Positions 25,651-33,732 of a DNA stretch of 64,000 nt are shown here, one piece after another. The notes under the pieces are model-generated. The model saw only the letters and a program-made list of their open reading frames with translations, ran no database searches and was not told where the DNA came from. The stretch's first letter is position 1; every line of letters begins with the position of its first letter. The DNA lies in NCBI RefSeq assembly GCF_001612685.1, contig NZ_BDAY01000049.1, positions 35,523 to 99,522 on the forward strand. The letters are read 5' to 3'. A program made the position numbers and the translations under genes. This stretch comes from Nocardia altamirensis NBRC 108246 (GTDB lineage: Bacteria > Actinomycetota > Actinomycetes > Mycobacteriales > Mycobacteriaceae).

Positions 25651-26265
25651 ATGACTCGAACCGCGCGGGTGGAGCGCGTCACCAAGGAATCCAGCATCGT
25701 CGTCGAGCTGGACCTGGACGGCACCGGCAAGACCGAGATCGCCACGGGCGTCCCGTTCTACGACCACATGCTGACCGCGCTCGGCGCCCACGCCAGCTTC
25801 GACCTGACCGTGCGTGCCGAGGGGGACATCGAGATCGAGGCACACCACACGGTGGAGGACACCGCGATCGTGCTCGGCCAGGCGCTCGGAAAGGCGTTGG
25901 GCGACAAGGCGGGTATCCGCCGGTTCGGTGACGCCTACATCCCGATGGACGAGACCCTGGCGCATGCCGCGGTCGACGTGTCCGGTCGGCCGTACTGCGT
26001 GCACACCGGCGAACCGGAGCACCTGCTGCACGCCGTCATCCCAGGCTCCGGCCCCGGCGCACCGTATTCGACGGTGCTGAATCGCCATGTATTCGAGTCG
26101 ATCGCGTTGAACGCCCGCATCGCGCTGCACGTACGGGTGCTCTACGGCCGCGACCAGCACCACGTCACCGAGGCCGAATTCAAGGCGGTGGCACGGGCTT
26201 TGCGTGCCGCCGTGGAGTGGGATCCGCGCGTGCACGGCGTTCCGTCGACGAAGGGCACGCTGTGA
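25651..26265 (+). CDS. hisB: Imidazoleglycerol-phosphate dehydratase
   Basis: Dehydrates imidazoleglycerol phosphate; Mn-dependent, forms 24-mers. 204 residues from ATG 25651, chosen because GGAGGAA (25638-25644) sits 6 bases upstream; an ATG at 25624 overlapping the hisC stop would add nine residues. Family His-rich motifs: PFYDHMLTALGAHASFDL, EAHHTVEDTAIVLG, and GRDQHHVTEAEFKA. Monofunctional dehydratase without a phosphatase domain, as usual in actinobacteria. Confidence 0.96.
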   Translation: MTRTARVERVTKESSIVVELDLDGTGKTEIATGVPFYDHMLTALGAHASFDLTVRAEGDIEIEAHHTVEDTAIVLGQALGKALGDKAGIRRFGDAYIPMDETLAHAAVDVSGRPYCVHTGEPEHLLHAVIPGSGPGAPYSTVLNRHVFESIALNARIALHVRVLYGRDQHHVTEAEFKAVARALRAAVEWDPRVHGVPSTKGTL

Positions 26266-26897
26266 GCCTGCGGTCTGTCGCCTTGCTCGACTACGGCTCC
26301 GGCAATCTGCACTCGGCCGAGCGCGCGCTGGTCAGGGCGGGCGCCAAGGTCGAGGTGACCGCCGATCACGAGGTCGCGCTGGCCGCCGACGGCTTGGTCG
26401 TGCCCGGCGTCGGCGCGTACGCGGCATGCATGGCCGGACTGCGAAAAGTGCGGGGGGAGCGCATCATCGGCCAGCGGCTGGCCGGTGGACGCCCGGTGCT
26501 CGGCATCTGCGTCGGCATGCAGATCCTGTTCGAACGCGGCGTGGAGTTCGGCGTCGAAACCGAGGGCTGCGCGGAATGGCCAGGCACGGTGGCGCGGTTG
26601 TCTGCGCCGGTGCTGCCGCACATGGGCTGGAACACGGTCAGCGCGCCGCAGGACAGCATGCTGTTCGCGGGCATGGACGCCGACACCCGCTTCTATTTCG
26701 TGCACTCCTACGCCGCACAGACCTGGGAACTGCCGCCGGGCGACCATTTCGCGGCGCCGAAGCTGACTTGGGCCGAGCACGGCGTGCCGTTCCTCGCCGC
26801 GGTGGAGAACGGGGCGTTGTCGGCCACCCAGTTCCACCCCGAGAAGTCCGGCGACGCCGGCGCTCAGCTGCTGCGCAACTGGGTGCAGTCGCTGTAG
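26262..26897 (+). CDS. hisH: Imidazole glycerol phosphate synthase, glutaminase subunit
   Basis: Class I glutamine amidotransferase feeding ammonia to HisF. 211 residues; start of the barrel LLDYGSGNLHSAERAL, nucleophile Cys in GICVGMQILFE, and the His-Glu pair in FHPEKSGDA. GTG 26262 overlaps the hisB stop (GTGA). Last gene of the first his block; its partner hisF lies about 4 kb downstream, after four inserted genes and hisA-impA. Confidence 0.95.
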   Translation: MSLRSVALLDYGSGNLHSAERALVRAGAKVEVTADHEVALAADGLVVPGVGAYAACMAGLRKVRGERIIGQRLAGGRPVLGICVGMQILFERGVEFGVETEGCAEWPGTVARLSAPVLPHMGWNTVSAPQDSMLFAGMDADTRFYFVHSYAAQTWELPPGDHFAAPKLTWAEHGVPFLAAVENGALSATQFHPEKSGDAGAQLLRNWVQSL

Positions 26898-26906
26898 CCC
26901 ACGGGT

Positions 26907-27371
26907 CTACTTGCCGGTTTCGGCCCGGTTGACCAGCCAGCGGCCCGCGACGTTCTCGACGGTGACCAGCAGCGACATCTTGCTGGTCTTCGGCATGCCT
27001 TCGGTGGCGTCGCTGGTCATCGTCTGCACCACGGTGAGGGTCACGTCGGCCTGATTCTCATCGCCGGACACGATCCGGCAGTCGACCGACTCGACGTCCG
27101 ATTTCATGTGCGCGGCGGCAAGGGATTCCTTGATGGCATTCCGGGAGCTCTCGAACTCGGCGCGGAAGCTGCCGGTGGTGATCTGCAGCATCTTCCCCGC
27201 GTGCTCGTCGAAGCGCGCGTAGTCGTATGTCCCGGCGATGTGGCCGAATTCGCACCCGGCCAGCCGCGCTTCCTCGGGCGCGGCGGCCGCGGCGTTCGGC
27301 GCGGTGGCCAAAGCCGCGGTGCAGATTGCTGCCGAAATCGAGAGCACGGCAGCGAAGGTCGAGCGTGACAT
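26907..27371 (-). CDS. Secreted hypothetical protein, about 154 aa
   Basis: An N-terminal signal peptide (TFAAVLSISAAICTAALATA) is followed by a mature domain of ~125 residues with two Cys that could form a disulfide (in AGCEFGH and SVDCRIV). The content (FEHAGKML-like and VENVAGRWLVNRAE-type segments) recalls the small NTF2-like domains of Mce-associated and other secreted actinobacterial proteins, but I cannot assign a family firmly. ATG 27371 with GGGGA upstream; a longer frame to 27470 is less likely. First of four genes that split the his operon. Confidence 0.65.
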   Translation of the reverse strand: MSRSTFAAVLSISAAICTAALATAPNAAAAAPEEARLAGCEFGHIAGTYDYARFDEHAGKMLQITTGSFRAEFESSRNAIKESLAAAHMKSDVESVDCRIVSGDENQADVTLTVVQTMTSDATEGMPKTSKMSLLVTVENVAGRWLVNRAETGK

Positions 27372-27601
27372 ACGAGATCCCCTGAGAGAGTGCGGAATTT
27401 GGCGCCCGGAGTGAGCGCCGAGCCGAGACACTACCGCGCCGCCGAGGGTGCCGCGCCCGCTTGCCGACAACCGTGCTGTCGAGTGGTCTCCGGGTACACC
27501 CTGACCTGTCTCCGCCGAAACATGGGGGACGACACCGGATCCATCGCCACCGCCGTGGTTCTACGGTCGATCCGTGTAGCTCGATCCGAGGAGAGATCGT
27601 C

Positions 27602-28108
27602 ATGCGTAACGTCACCTTCCCCCTTGCCGTGGTCTCGGTGTACGCGGTCGTCGCGACACTCGCGTTCGGTACGACCGTGGGGGAGACGGCACTGTTGTAC
27701 CCCAACATTTTTCGGGATGTTCCCGAGTCGCTGGAGCTGACCGACCGGTTCATGAGCGTGGTCGACGTCGGTGACGTCATGCGACCGCTGGGTGGTGCGC
27801 TGACGCTCTGCGCGGTGATCGCGGCCGTAGTCGCCTTCTGGTATCGCCTCGGCCGGCTACGGATGGGCTTGTCGCTCGCCTCGTTGGTGAGCGGACAGTT
27901 CCTGCTCTCGGTCCTCTATCAGTGGCCGCGCGCGACGATCCTGTTCGACGACCGAGGCAAGCACACCCTCGACGAGATTCAGCGCGCCGCAACGGAATTC
28001 CAGATCGGTCAGGGCTTCCGGATCGCCGCTGCGGCGCTGACCGCAGTGTTCGCGGTGGCCGCCGCGCTGGCGTGCTACCGCGAGTGGGTGCTGAGCAGGT
28101 CGCACTGA
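27602..28108 (+). CDS. Membrane protein, DUF1772/anthrone-oxygenase-like
   Basis: 168 residues with four predicted membrane segments (~5-25, ~60-80, ~85-105, ~140-160) and a conserved-looking loop around LLYQWPRATILF-type residues. Length and topology fit small DUF1772-type membrane proteins; the family call is tentative. ATG 27602 follows GAGGAGAGA. Lies in the insert between hisH and hisA. Confidence 0.6.
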   Translation: MRNVTFPLAVVSVYAVVATLAFGTTVGETALLYPNIFRDVPESLELTDRFMSVVDVGDVMRPLGGALTLCAVIAAVVAFWYRLGRLRMGLSLASLVSGQFLLSVLYQWPRATILFDDRGKHTLDEIQRAATEFQIGQGFRIAAAALTAVFAVAAALACYREWVLSRSH

Positions 28109-28112
28109 GCCG

Positions 28113-28634
28113 TCAGAGGGGGAGGGTGCCGGTGGACCACAGCGGCGTGGTCTCGACCCGGGACAGGCGCCAGCCTTCGGTCGTGCGGACCGCGTCGAAT
28201 CGGTAGGTCTCGCCGAGGGCGAATTCCACCGTCGGCAGGGATCCGGCGACGGCCGGGGCCGCGAAGGTGGCGATCAGGTTCGCCCGCACCTCGGCGGTGC
28301 CCCGGTCGAGGTCGATCAGCACGTTGCTGATCACGTGCTGAATCTTCCTGTCGTCGGAGTGGTTTCGGCTCGCCTGCGCGATCATCGCGTCGATGCCTGC
28401 GGCGCGCCCGCCGGGGGTCTTCGCCGTCGCGTCCGCGGTGTAGATGCCGCGCAGGTCCTCGAAGCGGCCTTCGTCCAATGATCGACCGAGTCGATCGATC
28501 AGCACCGTGATCTCGTTGCGGTCCAGCATGTCTCGAAACTGTCGATCGGTGTCGGCGGCGCTGTTGCCGGAACGGGCCGCAAGCAGTGTGGCGGGAAGGG
28601 TGGCGAGGGGGAGGAGGAAGCGGGTCTTGCGCAT
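28113..28634 (-). CDS. Exported SnoaL/NTF2-like protein
   Basis: 173 residues. The N-terminus (RKTRFLLPLATLPATLLAA) is a probable signal peptide. The rest is a SnoaL-like fold: ITVLIDRLGRSLDEGRFED, LRGIYTADATAKT, HVISNVLIDLDRGTAEV and the closing GWRLSRVETTPLW. Such domains act as isomerases, hydrolases or lipid binders; no function can be given. ATG 28634 follows AAAGG on the minus strand. It is divergent from a MarR regulator across a perfect 19-bp palindrome, so it is probably that regulator's target. Confidence 0.7.
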   Translation of the reverse strand: MRKTRFLLPLATLPATLLAARSGNSAADTDRQFRDMLDRNEITVLIDRLGRSLDEGRFEDLRGIYTADATAKTPGGRAAGIDAMIAQASRNHSDDRKIQHVISNVLIDLDRGTAEVRANLIATFAAPAVAGSLPTVEFALGETYRFDAVRTTEGWRLSRVETTPLWSTGTLPL

Positions 28635-28658
28635 GGGATGACCTTTTCGTACTAAACA

Positions 28659-28689
28659 TTGGCATGTCCAACGTTGGCGTCGCCAACGT
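28659..28689. promoter_or_regulatory. Candidate MarR operator
   Basis: ACGTTGGCG-T-CGCCAACGT (28671-28689) is a perfect 19-bp palindrome, and TTGG-N5-CCAA (28659-28671) abuts it. Both lie between the divergent SnoaL-like and MarR genes, as expected for an autoregulated MarR protein. Confidence 0.7.
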
Positions 28690-28730
28690 AACATATTGTG
28701 GGTGACACCAACAAGAGTTAGATTGCTGCG

Positions 28731-29234
28731 ATGGAGATCTCGCGCGACGGTGCGCCAGCCAGGCTGCGCGCCCTGCCCACCCGGCTGGTCAACCAGGTCG
28801 CACTGGTCGCCAACCGGGCCACCGAGCGGGCGCTGGAGGCCACCGGGTCCCGGCGCTACCACTACGCGCTGCTCGCCGCGCTCGGTGAGTTCGGCTCGAT
28901 CAGCCAGGCCGACCTCGGTCGACGCACCAACATCGACCGCAGCGATATCGTCGCCACCGTCAACGAGCTGTCCGACCGCGGTTTCGTCGAGCGCAGCCCC
29001 GACCCCGACGATCGCCGCCGCAAGATCGTCACCATCACCGCGGCAGGCACCGACCACCTCGCCGAACTGGACGAGCGGTTGGCAGGCGCGCAAGACGAAC
29101 TGCTCGCCGGACTCAGCAGCACCGACCGCGCCGAGTTCCTGCGCCTGCTCACCCGCATCCTCGACCTGCGCGCCGGAACCCCGAAGGAGGTATTCCCGCA
29201 GGCCGGAGGTGGGGTGCGCGGACCGAACCACTAG
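28731..29234 (+). CDS. MarR-family transcriptional regulator
   Basis: 167 residues with the MarR winged helix: YHYALLAALGEFGSISQADL, RRTNIDRSDIVATVNELSDR and the wing ERSPDPDDRRRKIVTIT. It likely represses itself and the divergent SnoaL-like gene through the palindrome at 28671-28689. ATG 28731. Ligand unknown. Last gene of the insert before hisA. Confidence 0.88.
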   Translation: MEISRDGAPARLRALPTRLVNQVALVANRATERALEATGSRRYHYALLAALGEFGSISQADLGRRTNIDRSDIVATVNELSDRGFVERSPDPDDRRRKIVTITAAGTDHLAELDERLAGAQDELLAGLSSTDRAEFLRLLTRILDLRAGTPKEVFPQAGGGVRGPNH

Positions 29235-29245
29235 GCTCTTCTTCT

Positions 29246-29326
29246 GTGAGTGAGCGCAGCGAGGGAACAATCAACACAGCGTCAAAGACGTCGACGAAGC
29301 CGAGCGCCAGCGAGGCGCAGTCGTGA
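29246..29326 (+). other. 26-codon micro-ORF overlapping the hisA start
   Basis: GTG 29246 opens a 26-codon frame (SERSEGTINTASKTSTKPSA...) whose TGA overlaps the hisA GTG start by 4 bp. It contains GTGAGTGAGCGCAGCGAG, a sequence type I recall as frequent between genes in related actinobacteria. It may be a translational-coupling leader or a mobile repeat; there is no evidence for a functional peptide. Confidence 0.3.
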
Positions 29327-30054
29327 GTCTTGTGCTGCTACCCGCTGTTGATGTCGCGAATGGAGAGGCTGTGCGCCTCGTTCAAGGGGAGGCGGGTAGC
29401 GAGACCAACTACGGCTCGCCGCGGGACGCGGCCCTGGCCTGGCAGGAAGCCGGCGCCGAATGGGTGCATCTGGTCGACCTCGACGCCGCGTTCGGGCGCG
29501 GCTCCAATCGGGAACTGCTTGCGGGCGTGGTCGGCGAGCTCGACGTCAAAGTGGAGCTGTCCGGCGGCATTCGCGACGACGAGACCCTCGAGGCCGCGCT
29601 GGCCACCGGCTGCGCCAGAGTGAACCTCGGCACCGCGGCGCTGGAAGACCCGGTGTGGTGCGCCAAGGCGATCGCCAGGCACGGCGAGCGCATCGCGGTC
29701 GGCCTCGACGTGCGCATCATCGACGGCGAGCACCGGCTGCGCGGCCGCGGCTGGGTGAGCGACGGCGGCGACCTGTGGGAGGTGCTCGAGCGCCTGGAAC
29801 GCGACGGCTGCACGCGCTACGTGGTCACCGACGTCACCAAGGACGGCACGCTGACCGGCCCCAACCTGGATCTGCTCCGCGAGGTGTGCAACGCCACCGA
29901 CGCGCCGGTCATCGCCTCCGGCGGTGTATCGACCATCGAAGACCTGGTCGCGATCGCCGAACTGGTGCCGGACGGCGTCGAGGGTTCGATCGTCGGCAAG
30001 GCGCTCTACGCGGGCCGGTTCACGCTGCCCGAGGCGCTGGCCGCGGTGAGATGA
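29323..30054 (+). CDS. hisA: Phosphoribosyl isomerase A (HisA, probably bifunctional PriA with TrpF activity)
   Basis: 243-residue TIM barrel with LLPAVDVANGEAVRLVQG, VELSGGIRDDETL, VGLDVRI and VTDVTKDGTLTGPN. Isomerises ProFAR in histidine synthesis. In actinobacteria the HisA homologue (PriA) also performs the TrpF step of tryptophan synthesis; no trpF gene lies in the trp cluster here, which agrees with that. GTG 29323; stop overlaps impA (ATGA). Confidence 0.95.
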   Translation: MSLVLLPAVDVANGEAVRLVQGEAGSETNYGSPRDAALAWQEAGAEWVHLVDLDAAFGRGSNRELLAGVVGELDVKVELSGGIRDDETLEAALATGCARVNLGTAALEDPVWCAKAIARHGERIAVGLDVRIIDGEHRLRGRGWVSDGGDLWEVLERLERDGCTRYVVTDVTKDGTLTGPNLDLLREVCNATDAPVIASGGVSTIEDLVAIAELVPDGVEGSIVGKALYAGRFTLPEALAAVR

Positions 30055-30866
30055 ACCAAGACCTATCGGCGTTACTCGCCATCGCTCGGGAAATCCTGGA
30101 CTCGGTCACCTCCCGCTTCATCGAGGGAGTCGGCGCGCCGAGTGCGGTCACCAAGGGCCGCAACGACTTCGCCACCGAACTCGATCTGGAGCTGGAACGC
30201 ACCATTTCGGCGCAGCTGGAGCTGCGCACCGGAATCGGGGTGCACGGTGAGGAATTCGGTGGCCCGCAGCTGGTCTCGGGCACCGCGTGGGTGCTCGACC
30301 CGATCGACGGCACCTTCAATTACTCGTCGGGACACCCGCTTTCGGGCATGCTGCTCGCCCTCGTGCACGAGGGCGAGCCGGTCATCGGTCTCACCTGGCT
30401 GCCGCTGCTCGGTCAGCGGTACGCCGCGGTGGCGGGCGGGCCGGTCCTGCTGAACGGTCAGGCGCTGCCGCCGTTGCCGCACGGCAAACTGGCCGAGGCG
30501 ATGATCGGCTTCGGTGCGTTCAGTGTCGGTGCGCCTGGCCGGATTCCCGGGCAGTTCCGTTTCGATCTGCTCGACCCGCTGAGCAGGCTGTCCTCCCGGG
30601 TGCGCATGCACGGCTCCACCGGCATCGATCTGGCGTTCACCGCGTCCGGCGTGCTCGGCGGGGCGATCGTGTTCGGCCACCACCCGTGGGACAACGCCGC
30701 GGGTGTCGCGTTGATCCGCGCCGCGGGTGGCGTCGTCACCGACATCGAGGGCGCACCGTGGACCATCACCTCGGGTTCGGTGCTTGCCGCCGCGCCCGGT
30801 GTGCACGAGGAGCTGCTCGAGATGATCTGCACGGTCGCCGATCCGGCGACCGCGGACGAAGGGTGA
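30051..30866 (+). CDS. impA: Inositol monophosphatase family protein
   Basis: 271 residues of the Mg-dependent IMPase superfamily: TKGRNDFATELDLELE, GEEFG, the metal motif VLDPIDGTFNYSSG, and the C-terminal HPWDNAAGVALIRAAGG. Between hisA and hisF, the same position as M. tuberculosis impA (Rv1604). It dephosphorylates inositol phosphate or a related sugar phosphate; a role as histidinol-phosphate phosphatase is possible from context but unproven. ATG overlaps the hisA stop. Confidence 0.9.
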   Translation: MNQDLSALLAIAREILDSVTSRFIEGVGAPSAVTKGRNDFATELDLELERTISAQLELRTGIGVHGEEFGGPQLVSGTAWVLDPIDGTFNYSSGHPLSGMLLALVHEGEPVIGLTWLPLLGQRYAAVAGGPVLLNGQALPPLPHGKLAEAMIGFGAFSVGAPGRIPGQFRFDLLDPLSRLSSRVRMHGSTGIDLAFTASGVLGGAIVFGHHPWDNAAGVALIRAAGGVVTDIEGAPWTITSGSVLAAAPGVHEELLEMICTVADPATADEG

Positions 30867-30870
30867 GGCA

Positions 30871-31644
30871 ATGACGTTGGCGGTACGCGTGATTCCGTGC
30901 CTTGATGTCGACGCGGGCCGGGTGGTCAAGGGCGTGAACTTCGAAAACCTGCGCGACGCAGGCGATCCCGTCGAGTTGGCGGCGACCTACGACGCGCAGG
31001 GCGCCGACGAGCTGACCTTCCTCGACGTCACCGCCTCCACCGGTGATCGCGGCACCATGATCGACGTGGTGACCCGCACCGCCGAACAGATCTTCATCCC
31101 GCTCACCGTCGGTGGCGGGGTGCGCACCGTCGAGGACGTCGACCGGTTGCTGCGTGCCGGCGCGGACAAGGTGTCGGTCAACACCGCCGCCATCGCGCGG
31201 CCCGAGGTGCTGCGCGAGATGTCCGAGCGTTTCGGCTCCCAGTGCATCGTGCTCTCGGTGGACGCCCGCACCGTCCCGGCGGGGCAGCCGCCGACACCGT
31301 CCGGCTGGGAGGTCACCACGCACGGCGGCAAGCGCGGCACCGGCCTGGACGCGGTCGAATGGGCAACGCGTGGCGCGGAATTGGGTGTCGGCGAGATCCT
31401 GCTCAACTCGATGGACGCCGACGGCACCAAGGTCGGCTTCGACCTGCCGATGATCCGCGCCGTCCGTGCCGCGGTCTCGGTCCCGGTGATCGCCAGCGGC
31501 GGCGCAGGCGCCGTCGAACACTTCGCCCCCGCCGTCCAAGCAGGCGCCGACGCGGTACTCGCCGCCAGCGTCTTCCACTTCGGCGACCTCACCATCGGCC
31601 AGGTCAAGGATTCGATGCGCGCGGAGCACATCGTCGTCCGCTAG
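30871..31644 (+). CDS. hisF: Imidazole glycerol phosphate synthase, cyclase subunit
   Basis: 257-residue TIM barrel combining ammonia from HisH with PRFAR to give IGP and AICAR. Motifs: IPCLDVDAGRVVKGVNF (catalytic Asp), LTVGGGVRTVEDV, LSVDAR, NSMDADGTKVGFD (second catalytic Asp) and IASGGAGAVEHF. ATG 30871 with GGTGAGG upstream, 4 bases after impA. Confidence 0.97.
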   Translation: MTLAVRVIPCLDVDAGRVVKGVNFENLRDAGDPVELAATYDAQGADELTFLDVTASTGDRGTMIDVVTRTAEQIFIPLTVGGGVRTVEDVDRLLRAGADKVSVNTAAIARPEVLREMSERFGSQCIVLSVDARTVPAGQPPTPSGWEVTTHGGKRGTGLDAVEWATRGAELGVGEILLNSMDADGTKVGFDLPMIRAVRAAVSVPVIASGGAGAVEHFAPAVQAGADAVLAASVFHFGDLTIGQVKDSMRAEHIVVR

Positions 31645-31656
31645 CCAGCCGTTGGG

Positions 31657-31722
31657 TCCACAGAGATTCGACACTGTTCACAGCGCCTGCACCCTCTGTG
31701 AATAGTGGACGGAGTCTGTGGA
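31657..31722. repeat. Nested hairpin between hisF and the LLM oxidoreductase gene
   Basis: Outer arms TCCACAGA (31657-31664) and TCTGTGGA (31715-31722) enclose a second, longer pair CACTGTTCACAG (31672-31683) and CTGTGAATAGTG (31696-31707) with one mismatch. The 66-base cruciform-like structure starts 13 bp after hisF. Lack of a T-tract argues against a simple terminator. Confidence 0.65.
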
Positions 31723-31771
31723 TGGTGCGGGTGCGGGAATTCGTCAGGCGCGCAGTGGTGTTGGTTGGGTA

Positions 31772-32710
31772 GTGAGCATTGGGATCGGGTTGTCGCCCGC
31801 TGTCCTCGATTCGACTGATAACGCGGTGGACGCGGCGGTCGCGATCGGCAGACAGGTTGCCGCGGCGGGGCTGAGTTCGCTGTGGTTCGGTCAGACGTTC
31901 AGCCACGACAGCATTGTGCTGTCCGCCGCGGTCGGGCGGGAGGTGCCCGAGCTGGTGGTGGGGACCTCGGCCGTGCCGATCTCCGCGCGTCATCCACTGC
32001 TGATCGCGAGCCAGGCGCAAACCGCGCAGGCGGCGACGCACGGCAGGTTCGTCCTCGGTCTTGCCCTCGGCGCCGAGGCGTTCACCGAGCCGGTTTTCGG
32101 CACCCCGTTCGCGCGGCCGATCACCCGGCTGCGTGAGTTTCTCACCGTGGTCCGCGCTGTGATCGATACCGGCGCAGTCGATTTCCACGGCGAGACGGTG
32201 TCCGCCGTCACGCCGATGACCGCCGCGGTTGCCGGTGCGCGACCGGTCGTTCCTGTGCTGGTCGCCGCGATGGGGCCGCAGGCGTTGCAGGTCACCGGCG
32301 AGCTCGCCGACGGCACCCTGCCGCTGCTGGCCAGTCCGGGTGCGCTGGCCGAACACGTCGTCGCGCCGCTCACCAAGGCCGCCGAACGGGCAGGTCGCCC
32401 CGCGCCCCGCATCGTCGCGTTGGTTCCAGGCGTGGTCACCGCCGACATCGAAAGTGCCCGCGCGGCAGCGGAGCAAGCGACCGCGTTCTACAACGGCATC
32501 CCGTCCTACCGCCGAATCATCGAGCTGTCCGGCGCGGCACGCGCCGCCGAATTGGTGGTGATCGGTCCCGAGGAGGCGATCGCACGCCGCGTCGCCGAGT
32601 ATGTCGAGGCCGGAGCCACCGACGTGGTCTTCACCCAAACCGATCTGGCAGGCCCCGAGGATCAGCACCGCACCTGGCGACTTCTCGGCGAACTGAACCG
32701 CGCGGTCTGA
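31772..32710 (+). CDS. LLM-class (F420-dependent type) oxidoreductase
   Basis: 312-residue TIM-barrel protein: IGIGLSPAVLDSTDN, SLWFGQTFSHDS, VVGTSAVPISARHPLL, THGRFVLGLALGAEAF, and a C-terminal IARRVAEYVEAGATDVVF. This is the layout of F420-dependent LLM proteins. GTG 31772 was chosen because the barrel begins there; an upstream frame to 31718 looks non-coding. It sits inside the his operon between hisF and hisI, where M. tuberculosis has none; a link to histidine synthesis is not evident. Confidence 0.82.
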   Translation: MSIGIGLSPAVLDSTDNAVDAAVAIGRQVAAAGLSSLWFGQTFSHDSIVLSAAVGREVPELVVGTSAVPISARHPLLIASQAQTAQAATHGRFVLGLALGAEAFTEPVFGTPFARPITRLREFLTVVRAVIDTGAVDFHGETVSAVTPMTAAVAGARPVVPVLVAAMGPQALQVTGELADGTLPLLASPGALAEHVVAPLTKAAERAGRPAPRIVALVPGVVTADIESARAAAEQATAFYNGIPSYRRIIELSGAARAAELVVIGPEEAIARRVAEYVEAGATDVVFTQTDLAGPEDQHRTWRLLGELNRAV

Positions 32711-32739
32711 CGCGACGGCGGCCCTGTTATAACGGAGCA

Positions 32740-33087
32740 ATGACTCTCGATCCTGCCATCGCCACCCGGCTCAAGCGCAACGACCAGGGGCTGGTGGCTG
32801 CCGTCGCGCAGGAACGGGGCACCGGGGACGTGCTGATGGTCGCGTGGATGGACGACGAGGCGCTGGCCCGCACACTGGAAACCAGGAAGGCGACCTACTT
32901 TTCGCGGTCGCGCCAGCAGTACTGGGTCAAGGGGGAGACCTCAGGGCACACCCAGTACGTGCACGAGGTGCGCCTCGATTGCGACGGCGACACTGTGTTG
33001 CTCGTCGTCGATCAGGAGGGCGCTGCCTGTCACACCGGCACGCACACCTGCTTCGACACGGATGTGCTGCTGTCCGAACAGTCCTGA
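32740..33087 (+). CDS. hisI: Phosphoribosyl-AMP cyclohydrolase
   Basis: 115-residue monofunctional HisI, Zn/Mg enzyme opening the purine ring of PR-AMP. Motifs: VLMVAWMDDEALARTLET, ATYFSRSRQQYWVKGETSGH, the Asp-rich LDCDGDTVLL and the Cys/His pair in GAACHTGTHTCF. No fused HisE domain; hisE and hisG are not in the window. Its stop abuts the convergent MarR gene. Confidence 0.96.
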   Translation: MTLDPAIATRLKRNDQGLVAAVAQERGTGDVLMVAWMDDEALARTLETRKATYFSRSRQQYWVKGETSGHTQYVHEVRLDCDGDTVLLVVDQEGAACHTGTHTCFDTDVLLSEQS

Positions 33088-33588
33088 TTACTGGGCGGCC
33101 GCGGGCGGGTCGTCCGAAGCGGGGGTGCTCACCCGGCTGAGTGCGTCGCCGAGGTGTTCGGCGAGCGTTTCGCTGAGCTGCGCCAGCTGGGCGGTCTGTT
33201 CGGGTGTCAAACCGTCGAATACCAAGTGGCGCACCGCATCCAGATAACCGGGAGCCGCTTCGACGACCTTGTGGTAGCCGTCGTCTGTCAGTACCGCCTG
33301 GACGCCACGCCGCCCGGCGGTAGCCGAGCGCTCCGCCCAGCCCATCCGCTCCAGCTTGGACACCACGTGCGACAGCCGCGATAGCGATGCATTTGCCTTG
33401 TGGGCAAGGTCACTCATCTGCAGCCGATGGCCCGGTTCCTCGGAGAGGAGGGTCAGAACCCAATACTCGAAATGGGTGACTCCGGATTCACGCTGCAACT
33501 GGGTATCCAAAGCGCCTGGTAGACGCGTCATGAGCGCGACGATCGCGCGCCAAGCTCGTTGTTCGACGGGGTCGAGCCACTTCGTCAC
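33088..33588 (-). CDS. MarR-family transcriptional regulator
   Basis: 166 residues: FEYWVLTLLSEEPGHRLQMSD, the recognition region NASLSRLSHVVSKLERMGW and the wing RSATAGRRGVQAVLTDDG. The stop codon directly abuts that of hisI. The upstream 144 bp before the next gene is AT-richer and probably holds its promoter (e.g. GTTAGTAAGTCTATCG on the plus strand). No adjacent divergent partner is evident, so the targets are unknown. Confidence 0.87.
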   Translation of the reverse strand: MTKWLDPVEQRAWRAIVALMTRLPGALDTQLQRESGVTHFEYWVLTLLSEEPGHRLQMSDLAHKANASLSRLSHVVSKLERMGWAERSATAGRRGVQAVLTDDGYHKVVEAAPGYLDAVRHLVFDGLTPEQTAQLAQLSETLAEHLGDALSRVSTPASDDPPAAAQ

Positions 33589-33732
33589 TGTGTGCCTTCT
33601 TTCAAGCCAAGTGACGTGGTTTTGTTAGTAAGTCTATCGATTATTGAAAAGCATGTTCACAGTCACCCGTGGTTCTGAGTTTGCCACGACTTCGCTCGGT
33701 CGTCATGAAGATGCGATGTGACGTGAGCTCAC

